Assembly (NCBI RefSeq): GCF_029894125.1
Contig: NZ_JARXYZ010000014.1
Coordinates: 62,001-126,000, forward strand
Length of the DNA: 64,000 bases
From: Kitasatospora sp. MAA19
GTDB taxonomy: Bacteria; Actinomycetota; Actinomycetes; Streptomycetales; Streptomycetaceae
Reading direction: 5' to 3'
Shown here in pieces: positions 8,343 through 15,741 of this stretch. The position numbers were made by a program, and so were the translations under genes. Under the pieces are notes generated by a model. It did not search any database. It saw nothing but the letters and a program-made list of their open reading frames with translations, and had not been told where the DNA came from. Numbering within the stretch: the stretch's first letter is position 1; each line of letters begins with the position of its first letter.

Positions 8343-9716
8343 TCAGGACCGTGGGCGGCGGTGCAGGGCGAGCAGGAGCACGGCCGTCGCCGCGACCACG
8401 GAGGCCAGGGCGATGCCCGCCCGGGTGCCGGTGGTGGCCCGGTCGCCGGCCAGCGCGGCGGCACCGGCCAGGGCGGGGCCGAGGGCGAAGCCCAGGCTGC
8501 GGGCGAGCTGGACGGCGGAGCCCGCGGTGGCGAGCTTGCCGGGCGGCGAGGCGGTCATCACCAGGGCTTGGGTGGGGCCGCCGTTGAGGCCCATCCCGAT
8601 ACCGGCCAGGGCGAGCCGCCAGGCGATGTCCGAGGCGGACCAGTCGGCGTTGAGTGGGACGAGCAGCGCCAGGCCGAGGGTGGTGACGGCGGCGCCGGCG
8701 AGCGCGGTCGGGCGGGCGCCCCAGCGGTCGGCCAGCCGCCCGCCGACCCGGCCGGCCAGCACCATGCCGAGCGGGAAGGCCAGCATGGTGAGTGCGGTGG
8801 CGGTGGCGCTCTCGCCGCCCGGACCGCGCAGGTGCTGGGCGAGCAGATAGTGGCAGGCCGCGAAGCCGGCGGCGAGGGCCAGCACCGAGGCGTTGACCCC
8901 GACGGTTCCGGCGGCCCGCAGCACCTCGGCGACCGGCCTGCCGCCGGGGCGGCGCAGCCAGAACAGGACCAGCGGGGCGGCGGGCAGCGCCAGCAGCAGC
9001 CACAGCGGCGCCTCCGGGGTCAGGGTCAGCGCGAGCAGCACGGCGGCGACGGCCGTGCCTATCAGGGCGGCGTCGCCGAGTGAACCCCGGTCGGGCGGGC
9101 GCAGCCTGCCGCGCCGCGGGGCGTGCCGGTGCACGATCAGCACGGCGGCCAGACAGACCGGCAGCTTGACCAGGAAGACGGCCCGCCAGCCGAAGTGGTC
9201 CAGCAGCAGGCCGCCGATGACCGGCCCGGTGACGGCGCCGAGCGGGCCGAGCGTCGCCGGGACGCTCATCGCCCGCCCGCGCGACTCGGGGCGCACGGAG
9301 GTGGCGGCGAGCACCGGCATCAGGACGAACAGCACCGCGCCGAACGTGCCCTGCAACAGCCGGGCGGCGATAAGCCAGCCCGCCGAGGGGGCGAGGGAGG
9401 CCAGCACGCTGCACGCGGCGAAGCAGCTGACCGCGAGCAGCAGCGCCGCGCGGGTGCCCACCTGGTCCAGCCATCGCCCGGCGGGCAACAGCAGGGCGAC
9501 CAGGGGAAGTTGGTAACCGAGGGCGGCCCACTGCGCGACCCCGGGGGACACGTGCAGACCGGTCGAGATGTCGGTGAGCGCCAGGTTGACCACGTTCATG
9601 TCGAGCATCGCGACGAACGAGAGCAGTCCGGCGGCCACGACCAGGCTCCACCGGTCCGTCGCTTCGAACTGATGCTCTGTCAGGAGTTTTGCGGTCGGGG
9701 GTGGTTGCGCTGCCAT
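8343..9716 (-). CDS. MFS transporter (DHA2-like drug exporter)
   Basis: A 457-residue polytopic protein of the major facilitator superfamily. Helix 1 contains DMNVVNLAL (the D-x-x-V-N-V-A-L-like motif of multi-helix exporters), and motif A-like GRWLDQVGTRAALL and ARLLQGTFGAVLF follow. The start at 9716 was chosen because GGAGGG lies 5 bases upstream; longer in-frame starts would read through an 18-bp inverted repeat. It is the first gene of the operon with the P450 and isocyanide synthase, so it probably exports their product. Yeast uses the MFS protein Dtr1 with Dit1 and Dit2 in the same arrangement of functions. Confidence 0.9.
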   Translation of the reverse strand: MAAQPPPTAKLLTEHQFEATDRWSLVVAAGLLSFVAMLDMNVVNLALTDISTGLHVSPGVAQWAALGYQLPLVALLLPAGRWLDQVGTRAALLLAVSCFAACSVLASLAPSAGWLIAARLLQGTFGAVLFVLMPVLAATSVRPESRGRAMSVPATLGPLGAVTGPVIGGLLLDHFGWRAVFLVKLPVCLAAVLIVHRHAPRRGRLRPPDRGSLGDAALIGTAVAAVLLALTLTPEAPLWLLLALPAAPLVLFWLRRPGGRPVAEVLRAAGTVGVNASVLALAAGFAACHYLLAQHLRGPGGESATATALTMLAFPLGMVLAGRVGGRLADRWGARPTALAGAAVTTLGLALLVPLNADWSASDIAWRLALAGIGMGLNGGPTQALVMTASPPGKLATAGSAVQLARSLGFALGPALAGAAALAGDRATTGTRAGIALASVVAATAVLLLALHRRPRS

Positions 9717-9732
9717 GAAGTCCCTCCGTTGC

Positions 9733-9785
9733 CCGACTGCTGTACCGGACGCCGCCTCGGCGGCGGGGTCCGGTACAGCAGTCGG
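9733..9785 (-). promoter_or_regulatory. Perfect 18-bp inverted repeat in the leader of the MFS-P450-isocyanide operon
   Basis: Arms 9733-9750 and 9768-9785 are exact reverse complements around a 17-base GC-rich spacer. The repeat ends about 3-8 bases before the Shine-Dalgarno sequence of the MFS gene. It could be an operator (the half-site GTACCGGAC is palindromic with GTCCGGTAC) or an RNA hairpin that terminates or occludes ribosome loading. It shares the GTACCG half-site with the repeat at 12118-12134. Confidence 0.75.
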
Positions 9786-9861
9786 AGGCGCGGCGGCTCC
9801 AGTTCCGAACAGGCGAAGGAATTTTCGAACGGGTGGGTGGTGGGCGGCCGGCGCCTGGTGG

Positions 9862-9937
9862 CTGACAGCTGACGGGTAACAGATAACAGATTTCAAAATC
9901 TGTTATCTGTCAGTTGTCATCTGTTACCCGCCACCCG
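9862..9937. repeat. Heptad palindrome element A
   Basis: An AT-rich palindrome made of 7-bp units. The arms 9879-9893 and 9896-9910 are perfectly complementary (15 bp, 2-base spacer), flanked by more NNRACAG units on the left and CTGTYNN units on the right. It is 3' of the ECF sigma gene and upstream of the MFS operon. One of five such elements in the window (others at 20822, 28371, 43711, 50453). Confidence 0.85.
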
Positions 9938-9967
9938 TCGCCCGCCCGCCGCCCACTCCGCTCCCGC

Positions 9968-10531
9968 TCAGCAGGCTGCAGCCAGCTCCCCGCTCTCGGC
10001 CGCGCGCAGTCGGGCTATCAGCTCCTCGCGGGCCCGGGCGACCCGGGAGCGGACGGTACCGACCGGGCAGCCGGCGACCTCCGCCGCCTCGGCGTAGCTC
10101 AGACCGACCACCTGGGTCAGCACGAAGGCCTCCCGCCGTTGGGCGGGCACCCGGTCGAGCAGGTCCCCGAGCGCGATGCCCTCCTCGAACCCGGCCGCCG
10201 GTTCGGACCCCTGCCGCTCCGCCACCTCCTGCCAGTCCGGCAGCGGCGCGCAGCGCGGTCGGGCGGCAGCCGTCCGGTACCGGTCGATCACCGTGCGCCG
10301 GGCGATCGACAGCAGCCAGGTGCGGGCCGAGGAACGCCCGGCGAAGGCCGGAAGGCCGCGCAGCGCGCGCAGGAAGGTCTCCTGGGCGAGGTCGTCGGCG
10401 GACTGGACGTCGGTGAGGTGGGCGACGAAGCGCCAGACGTCCCGCTGGGTGGCCCGGACGAAGGCCTCGACGTCCGGGGCCCGGCCCGCGCGGGCGGTCA
10501 GGGCGAGTGCGGTGAGCTGCTCGTCATCCAC
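9968..10531 (-). CDS. ECF RNA polymerase sigma factor, SigC-like
   Basis: A 187-residue sigma factor with region 2 (FVRATQRDVWRFVAHL, DDLAQETFLRAL, SARTWLLSIARR) and region 4 (FVLTQVVGLSYAEAAEVAG then CPVGTVRSRVARARE). From memory these segments closely resemble Mycobacterium tuberculosis SigC, which has been linked to copper acquisition. The GTG start has GGGAGG 5-6 bases upstream. It is divergent, with a 55-bp gap, from a small zf-HC2 protein that may be its partner or anti-sigma. The copper-type protein at 11160 and the isocyanide operon at 5764-9716 are plausible targets; this is inference from position. Confidence 0.92.
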   Translation of the reverse strand: MDDEQLTALALTARAGRAPDVEAFVRATQRDVWRFVAHLTDVQSADDLAQETFLRALRGLPAFAGRSSARTWLLSIARRTVIDRYRTAAARPRCAPLPDWQEVAERQGSEPAAGFEEGIALGDLLDRVPAQRREAFVLTQVVGLSYAEAAEVAGCPVGTVRSRVARAREELIARLRAAESGELAAAC

Positions 10532-10551
10532 GGCGGCCTCCCACCCGGCCG

Positions 10552-10577
10552 GTCCCGCTGCGATGGCAGTGCGGGAC
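10552..10577. promoter_or_regulatory. Inverted repeat in the divergent sigma/zf-HC2 promoter region
   Basis: Arms gtcccgc (10552-10558) and gcgggac (10571-10577) lie in the 55-bp gap between the divergent sigma factor and zf-HC2 genes. Each strand thus shows a GGGAC box. The second arm is only ~10 bp before the ATG at 10587, which suggests a leaderless or very short-leader transcript for the zf-HC2 gene. The site could be an operator or paired promoter elements. Confidence 0.35.
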
Positions 10578-10586
10578 GATGGTCCT

Positions 10587-10856
10587 ATGAGATGCGCGCA
10601 GTTCCGTACTGCCCTGTCGGCCCGGCTCGACGGCGAACCGACCGGCCTGCTGGGCGCCCGCCTGGACCGGCACGTCGCGCGCTGCGCCGGCTGCCGCGGG
10701 TGGCTGGAGCGGGCCGAGCAGCTGCGCGGCCGAGTACGGGCGAGCGCCGCCGAGGGGCCCTCGGAGCAGTGGTCGGCCCGGTTGCTGAGTGGACTCGGAG
10801 CGCGGGGGGCCGGGGGCGGTCAGGCTCCGGACGGGCCGGAGGCCGAGGAGCGGTAG
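10587..10856 (+). CDS. Small zf-HC2 zinc-finger protein, probable anti-sigma factor
   Basis: The 89-residue protein starts MRCAQFRTALSARLDGE and has HVARCAGCRGW (H-x3-C-x2-C) about residues 30-40, which with Cys3 makes a zinc-binding anti-sigma (ZAS-like) motif. There is no membrane segment, so it is a soluble regulator. The CREALSARLDGE-type N-terminus is typical of small zf-HC2 proteins beside actinobacterial ECF genes. It is divergent from the SigC-like factor. The hydrophilic Gly/Pro-rich C-terminus has no recognisable domain. Confidence 0.82.
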   Translation: MRCAQFRTALSARLDGEPTGLLGARLDRHVARCAGCRGWLERAEQLRGRVRASAAEGPSEQWSARLLSGLGARGAGGGQAPDGPEAEER

Positions 10857-11159
10857 GACGGTGGCGCCGGCCGGAACCGGTGCGCCGTCGTAGTCAGGCA
10901 TGCGAAGGTCCTGAGGGGAAGGCTGGGAGCGGCGCCACCCGAGGCGGCGCCGCCAACGTCCGTGGACTTCCGCGCGCCGCGCGGCGCCTCCTGGAGGAGA
11001 CGGCGGGCGGGCGCGGGCCCGGGCCCTGACGGCGTGGCGGCGAAGGCGCGGCCGGGCGACAGGGCGACCTGCCCGTGGCGCGAAACCCCTGGGCCCCGCC
11101 GTCCCGGGCGGCCGTGAGCGGCCAGGGGCGGTGTCGGGTGGGGGAAGGCGGCGGGCGCG
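10857..11159. other. Intergenic region without a supported gene
   Basis: About 300 bp between the convergent zf-HC2 and Met/His-rich genes. It contains GC-rich self-complementary stretches, for example around 10978-10986 (gccgcgcggc), that could act as terminators. The minus-strand ORF starting at 10901 lies antisense to the zf-HC2 gene and is not supported. Confidence 0.5.
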
Positions 11160-12092
11160 TCAGCAGGCGAGGGCGAACGCCGGCGGGCCGCGCCGCACCA
11201 CGGCATGGGTGAGCAGCACCGGCCGGGGCGGCCGGGCCTGGCGGCCGGTGGGCCGGGGCGGAGCCGGCGGACGGTAGCCGAAAGGGCGCGCCAACAGTGC
11301 CAGCAGCGGGAGCGGCAGCACCCCCGCGACCACGGTGCCGAGCGCACCGAGCAGGTCGAAGAGCCGGACCAGCGCGGCGTCACCGCGCCACAGCAGCAGC
11401 GCGCAGGCCAGCGCGGCGAGCGCGTGGGCGGCGATCATCCCGAGGGACATCCCGTGCGCCATGCCGTGCGCCATGCCATGGGTCATCCCCGGGGACATGC
11501 CGTGTGTGGTGGGCACCCCGGACGCGCCCGGGATGCTCGACACGGCCGAGCCGCCGGGCATTCCCGCCATCCCGGCCATGTCCAACGCCATCCCGTCGGC
11601 CGAGGCCGAGGTCAATCCCGAGGCCGAGGCTGTTCCCGGGGCCGCACCGTGGTGCATGCCCGCCATGGTGTGCAGGCCACCGGTGGCGGGCGGGACGTCC
11701 GGGTCGAGGCCCGCCATCCGGGCCAGCTCGACGGGGGAGAGCCCGCCGGGGATCCGCTCCGGGTTGCAGAGCAGCAGGGCGGCCCAGTCCGTGGCGGCGA
11801 GCCTGCCGAGGCCACCGCCTCCGCGGCCGAGCGCCCCGGCCTGCTCGAACAGCAGGTGCAGCGCGCTCTGCGCCGCGACCATCCAGACGCTGATCGCGCC
11901 GAGCCCGCGCCGCTTGCCGACGAGCAGCCAGGTCAGGCCGAGGACGGCTCCGAACGCGCAGGCCAGTACCGGCGGCGAGACCCCGGCCCCGGCCATGGCG
12001 ACGTGCGCCGAGGCGGCCAGCGCCACGCACAGCGCGGCGAAGACCACGGCACGCAGCAGGCGGATCCGGTCGGTCATCACGATGACACTCAT
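11160..12092 (-). CDS. Met/His-rich integral membrane protein, probable copper-binding
   Basis: 310 residues. Hydrophobic segments lie about residues 14-30, 38-58, 66-82, 218-235 and 245-268. Between the third and fourth is a ~130-residue loop rich in Met and His: TMAGMHHG (142-149), DMAGMAGMPG (171-180) and a run of HGM repeats at 197-219 (THGMSPGMTHGMAHGM and on). Such Met-x-Met/His clusters are typical of extracytoplasmic copper-binding proteins. The ATG at 12092 gives a hydrophobic N-terminus; ATG 12077 is an alternative, and neither has a strong ribosome site. A 17-bp palindrome lies 26 bp upstream. The neighbouring SigC-like sigma/zf-HC2 pair fits copper homeostasis. Exact family not recognised. 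Confidence 0.78.
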   Translation of the reverse strand: MSVIVMTDRIRLLRAVVFAALCVALAASAHVAMAGAGVSPPVLACAFGAVLGLTWLLVGKRRGLGAISVWMVAAQSALHLLFEQAGALGRGGGGLGRLAATDWAALLLCNPERIPGGLSPVELARMAGLDPDVPPATGGLHTMAGMHHGAAPGTASASGLTSASADGMALDMAGMAGMPGGSAVSSIPGASGVPTTHGMSPGMTHGMAHGMAHGMSLGMIAAHALAALACALLLWRGDAALVRLFDLLGALGTVVAGVLPLPLLALLARPFGYRPPAPPRPTGRQARPPRPVLLTHAVVRRGPPAFALAC

Positions 12093-12117
12093 CGTCGCAC
12101 CCGCCCCGCCCGGCCCG

Positions 12118-12134
12118 TACCGCACCCTGCGGTA
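12118..12134 (-). promoter_or_regulatory. Operator-like palindrome TACCGCA-N3-TGCGGTA
   Basis: Perfect 7-bp arms (12118-12124 and 12128-12134) around ccc, 26 bp before the start of the Met/His-rich protein. The TACC...GGTA outline resembles the GC-rich operators of CsoR-type copper repressors, and the GTACCG half-site also occurs in the 9733-9785 repeat. No regulator gene of that type is in the window. Confidence 0.5.
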
Positions 12135-12379
12135 TTGGCCGGTTCCGTCCCGTGAGACCATGCCCGGCCCCGCGCCGAGACGTCGGGCGCGGCCGCCGGG
12201 CGCCGGGTCCGGACACCCGGTCCGGATGCCCGACCCGGCCGGCACGCCACCCCGGCAGCCCGTTCGTACGACCATCAGTGCGGTTTGACATCTCCCACCG
12301 CTTGCTCACTAGATGTGCACACCCCGGCACCGACGGTGGGCGCCCGGTGGGCGTCGTACGCGAACAGGAGGCCCCGGCC

Positions 12380-13630
12380 ATGGAAACCTCGACCGACTCG
12401 GCGGCCCCCGCCGCCGACCTCGCCGACCCCCGCTTCTGGCAGCTGCCGGCCCCCGCCCGCGCCACCGCCTTCGCCGAACTGCGCCGACGCCCCGCTCCGG
12501 TGTTCTTCGGCGACCCCGCCACCGGCCGGGGCTTCCACGCCCTGGTCCGCCACGCCGACGTGGTCGAGGCCAGCCGCACCCCCGCCGTCTTCCTCAGCGG
12601 CCCCGGCGTCACCGTCCCGGAACCGGCCCGCTGGGTCCGGCTGGTGTTCGGCGACTCGATGGTGAACCTCGACGACCCCCGGCACGCCCAGCTGCGCCGG
12701 ATCGTCTCGCAGGCCTTCACGCCCCGGCTGCTCGGCCGGGTCGAGGAGGACATCCGCCGCGTCGCCACCCGACTGGTCGACGACGTCGAGCGCCGGCGGC
12801 CGGAGGACTTCGTCACCGCCGTCGCCGCCGAACTCCCCTTCCAGGTGATCTGCACGATGATGGGCATCCCGGAGCGTCCGCGCCGGGCGATCCTGGACCA
12901 GGTCAACCACGCCTCCGAACACACCGGCGTGGCCCGCCCGCTGCGCCGCCGGATCCGGATGCCCGGGCGGGGGCTGATGGCACTGGCCCGCATGCAGGGC
13001 ATGGTCGCCGCGGTCGGCCGTGAGCGCCGGCGCAGGCCTGCGGAGGACCTGATCTCCGCCCTGGTCACCGCCGACGTGGACGGCCGCCGGCTCACCGGAC
13101 GCGAACTCGGCGCCTTCTTCTCCCTGCTGCTGGTCGCCGGAGTGGAGACCACCCGCAACGCGCTCGCCCACGGCCTGCACCTGCTGACCGTCCACCCCGA
13201 GCAGCGCGCCCTGCTGCTCGCGGACCTCGACGGGAGGCTCGGCGGCGCGGTCGACGAGATCATCCGCCACGCCACGCCGATCATCCACTTCCGCCGGACC
13301 CTCGCCGCCGACCACGAGCTCGGCGGCCCCGGCGGCCCGCTGCTGCGAGCGGGGGAGAAGGTCGCGCTGTTCTTCGGCTCGGCCAACCGGGACGAGACGG
13401 TCTTCCCCGACCCGGACGCCTTCGACATCACCCGCACGCCCAACCCCCACCTCGGCTTCGGCGGCGGGGGGCCGCACTACTGCATCGGCGCGCACCTGGC
13501 CCGGCAGGAGATGAAGGTGCTGTTCCGCGAGCTGTACTCCCGGCTGCCCGAGGTGCGGTCGACGGGCGAGCCGGACCTCGTCCCGTCCAACTTCGACCAC
13601 CGCGTACGGTCGCTGCGCTTCACCTTCTGA
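12380..13630 (+). CDS. Cytochrome P450 (CYP124/125/142-like)
   Basis: A 416-residue P450 with heme motif FGGGGPHYCIG near residue 360, I-helix LLVAGVETTRN near 250 (catalytic acid and Thr both present), and VNLDDPRHAQLRRIVSQAF about residues 95-113. The outline, including the FDHRVRSLRFTF C-terminus, is like actinobacterial lipid/sterol omega-hydroxylases of the CYP124-142 group. AGGAGG lies 8-9 bases before the ATG. It is divergent from the Met/His-rich protein with a 287-bp gap. Membership of the isocyanide locus is uncertain. The last codons and stop are built from a 9-bp tandem repeat. Confidence 0.9.
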   Translation: METSTDSAAPAADLADPRFWQLPAPARATAFAELRRRPAPVFFGDPATGRGFHALVRHADVVEASRTPAVFLSGPGVTVPEPARWVRLVFGDSMVNLDDPRHAQLRRIVSQAFTPRLLGRVEEDIRRVATRLVDDVERRRPEDFVTAVAAELPFQVICTMMGIPERPRRAILDQVNHASEHTGVARPLRRRIRMPGRGLMALARMQGMVAAVGRERRRRPAEDLISALVTADVDGRRLTGRELGAFFSLLLVAGVETTRNALAHGLHLLTVHPEQRALLLADLDGRLGGAVDEIIRHATPIIHFRRTLAADHELGGPGGPLLRAGEKVALFFGSANRDETVFPDPDAFDITRTPNPHLGFGGGGPHYCIGAHLARQEMKVLFRELYSRLPEVRSTGEPDLVPSNFDHRVRSLRFTF

Positions 13631-13663
13631 ACCTTCTGCACCTTCTGTACCTTCTGCACCTCC
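13619..13663 (+). repeat. 9-bp tandem array across the P450 stop codon
   Basis: Five units of the form tgNaccttc, beginning inside the last codons of the P450 gene. The first unit encodes the C-terminal residues and the second starts with the TGA stop. Intergenic space to the convergent metallo-hydrolase follows. Confidence 0.85.
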
Positions 13664-13705
13664 CGAGCCGCCGGAAGGACACCGGCTGAACCGCCGGAAG
13701 GCCTG

Positions 13706-14404
13706 CTATCCGACGACCGGCTCCCAGACCGCGTGGTCGTGCGCGAACAGGACCCGGCGCGGCCCGTACTCCGCCAGTCGGTCCAGCCAGGCCCGGTAGC
13801 CGGGCAGCGGCGCCGCCACGCCCTCGCGTGCCGCCCGCCGGGCGAGCACCGCCTGGCCGTACTCGGACGCGAAGTCGTACGCCTGCCCGGCCAGCACCAC
13901 CGCGCCGCCGCCCGGGCGTTCGACCACCAGCGACTGGTGGCCGCCGGTGTGCCCGGGAGTCGGCAGGATCCGCACGCCCGGCCAGACCTCCGTCTCGCCG
14001 TCCAGCTCGCGGTAGTCGGCGCCCGGGAAGTCGACCAGGGCGTCGATGGTGTACCCGCCGCGCCGGGCGGCGGCCAGCTCGGCCGCCTGCACCAGGACCG
14101 GCGTCCCGGCCAGCAGCGGATTGCCGCCGCAGTGGTCGAAGTGCAGGTGGCAGTTGACCACCAGGTCGATGTCGGCGCCGCCGACGCCGGCCGCCGCGAG
14201 CGCCTCCGGCAGCGGGCGGCGGACCGGGCGGTAGTGCGCCTCGGTCTCCGGATCGCCCGCGCCGATCCCGGTGTCGAACAGCAGCAGCCCCTCCGGCCGG
14301 CGCACCAGGTACGCCAGCACCGGCTCCACCCGGGGCTCCGGGCCGCCCACCTCGGACGCGGGCCGGACGAAGTACCCCAGATCGAGGCGGCGGATCGCGT
14401 GCAT
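13706..14404 (-). CDS. MBL-fold metallo-hydrolase, N-acyl-homoserine-lactonase-like
   Basis: The 232-residue protein has the zinc motif HLHFDHCGG near residue 85, GHTGGHQSLVV near 150 and FAHDHAVWEP near the C-terminus. LAYLVRRPEGLLLFDTGIG near the start is typical of the AiiA-like lactonase subfamily, though many members act on other lactones or esters. The ATG at 14404 has an AAGGGGG site upstream. It ends 62 bases before the stop-side of the Lrp gene on the same strand, so the two may be co-transcribed. Substrate unknown. Confidence 0.82.
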   Translation of the reverse strand: MHAIRRLDLGYFVRPASEVGGPEPRVEPVLAYLVRRPEGLLLFDTGIGAGDPETEAHYRPVRRPLPEALAAAGVGGADIDLVVNCHLHFDHCGGNPLLAGTPVLVQAAELAAARRGGYTIDALVDFPGADYRELDGETEVWPGVRILPTPGHTGGHQSLVVERPGGGAVVLAGQAYDFASEYGQAVLARRAAREGVAAPLPGYRAWLDRLAEYGPRRVLFAHDHAVWEPVVG

Positions 14405-14465
14405 AGAGGGCCCCCTTGTCGCGCTGTCCCCGTGCGGGCGGCCGTGGCGGCGCCCCGTTCGCACC

Positions 14466-14924
14466 CTACCCGCCGATCGGCAGCCCCCGGTCGGTCTTCA
14501 CCTGCTTCATCGTCAGGTGCGAGTTGACCTGCGCGATCCCCGGCAGCCCGGAGAGCACGCCGGTGATGAAGCGCTCGTACGCGGCGATGTCGGCGACCGC
14601 GATGCGCAGCAGGTAGTCCGGCTCCCCGAACAGCCGGTGCGCCTCCACCACCTCCGGGAGTTCCGCCACCCGGCGCTCGAACTCGGCGACCGTCACCTGG
14701 TCCTCGTGACGCATGGTGATCGTGACGAACGGCTGGAAGCCGCGCCCGACCGCCGCGCCGTCCACCACCGCCCGGTAGCCGCGGATCACGCCGTCCTGCT
14801 CCAGTTGCCGGACCCGGCGCAGGCAAGGGGAGGGGGTCAGGTCCACCCGGGCGGCCAGGTCGGCGTTGGTCAGGCGGCCGTCCTGCTGGAGCTCGCGGAG
14901 GATTCTGCGGTCGATTCGGTCCAT
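14466..14924 (-). CDS. Lrp/AsnC family transcriptional regulator
   Basis: 152 residues: an N-terminal winged helix (MDRIDRRILRELQQDG, then LAARVDLTPSPCLRRVRQLE) and a C-terminal RAM ligand-binding domain (FVTITMRHED, DYLLRIAVAD). It senses amino acids in most family members. It is divergent from the LysE-type exporter at 15090 with 165 bp between, the classic arrangement for an exporter controlled by its own Lrp-type regulator. The AT-richer stretch just before its start (gcgcaatattctgccaaaac) is the likely operator and promoter. Confidence 0.92.
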   Translation of the reverse strand: MDRIDRRILRELQQDGRLTNADLAARVDLTPSPCLRRVRQLEQDGVIRGYRAVVDGAAVGRGFQPFVTITMRHEDQVTVAEFERRVAELPEVVEAHRLFGEPDYLLRIAVADIAAYERFITGVLSGLPGIAQVNSHLTMKQVKTDRGLPIGG

Positions 14925-15089
14925 GGCGCAATATTCTGCCAAAACGTGGGCCCGGCGAGCATGAAGTGGCCATCGCATGCCAGGGCTGTCCGGCTACCTT
15001 CAGTGACCGCACGCACCGGACAGGTGCCGCGGTCACCGGACCAGCCGCCGGGAAGCCGCCCGAACGAGCACGACAGGTCACCGCCACCC

Positions 15090-15719
15090 ATGGACACCCA
15101 CGCCCTCCTCCTCTTCCTCGGAGTCGACCTGTTGCTGGTCTGCACGCCGGGCCCCGACTGGCTCTACATCGCCGCCCGCGGCCTCGGCCAGGGCCGGCGC
15201 GCCGCCTTCACCGCGGTCGGCGGCGTCTGCGCCGGCTATGCCGTCCACACCCTGCTCTCCAGCGCCGGCCTGGCCGCCGCGCTGCGCGCCGTCCCCGCCG
15301 CCCTGCCCGTCCTGCGCCTCACCGGCGCCGCGTACCTGCTGGTGCTGTCCGTCACCATGCTGCTCGCGCTGCGCAAGGGCGGGGGCGCCGCAGCCCTCGC
15401 CGCGCCCAAGCCGCAGCCCACCGCGACCGTGCTGCGCCAGAGCATGCTGACCGCCCTGCTCAACCCCAAGGGGCTGCTGCTCTACCTCTCCCTGGTGCCG
15501 CAGTTCGTCGACCCGGGCGCCGCGCTGCCGGTCGGCGGGCAGGTGCTCGCGCTCGGCTCGCTCAACGTGCTGGCCTGCGCCGTCGTGTACGGGCTGGTCG
15601 CGCACGCCAGCGGACGCCTGGGCGGCCGGCTCGGCGGCACCCCGCGCGCGGCGCGCCGGATGACCCTGGTGTCGGCGGTGCTGCTGATGCTGGTGGCGGG
15701 CGTCACGGCGAGCGCCTGA
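15090..15719 (+). CDS. LysE/RhtB family amino-acid exporter
   Basis: 209 residues, five to six membrane segments, with the family N-terminus LLLVCTPGPDWLYIAARGLGQ and TALLNPKGLLLYLSLVPQFV in the middle. The family exports basic or neutral amino acids and homoserine lactone-like compounds. It is divergent from an Lrp/AsnC regulator, which probably activates it when its substrate accumulates. Confidence 0.92.
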   Translation: MDTHALLLFLGVDLLLVCTPGPDWLYIAARGLGQGRRAAFTAVGGVCAGYAVHTLLSSAGLAAALRAVPAALPVLRLTGAAYLLVLSVTMLLALRKGGGAAALAAPKPQPTATVLRQSMLTALLNPKGLLLYLSLVPQFVDPGAALPVGGQVLALGSLNVLACAVVYGLVAHASGRLGGRLGGTPRAARRMTLVSAVLLMLVAGVTASA

Positions 15720-15741
15720 GAAACCGCGCACAATACCGGGC

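Noticed and set aside
4414..8850. A 1478-codon plus-strand open frame across the ATPase, isocyanide synthase and P450 genes
   Set aside because: It is antisense to three genes with clear family motifs, has Arg/Pro/Ala-dominated composition and no domain. Very GC-rich DNA produces such frames.
10524..10901. Minus-strand ORF starting MPDYDGAPVPAG
   Set aside because: It lies opposite the zf-HC2 gene and has no recognisable domain after the first residues.
13706..14404. The MBL-fold protein as a quorum-quenching partner of the isocyanide locus
   Set aside because: Only the fold is visible. It is separated from the locus by a repeat array and a convergent P450, and it groups better with the Lrp gene.
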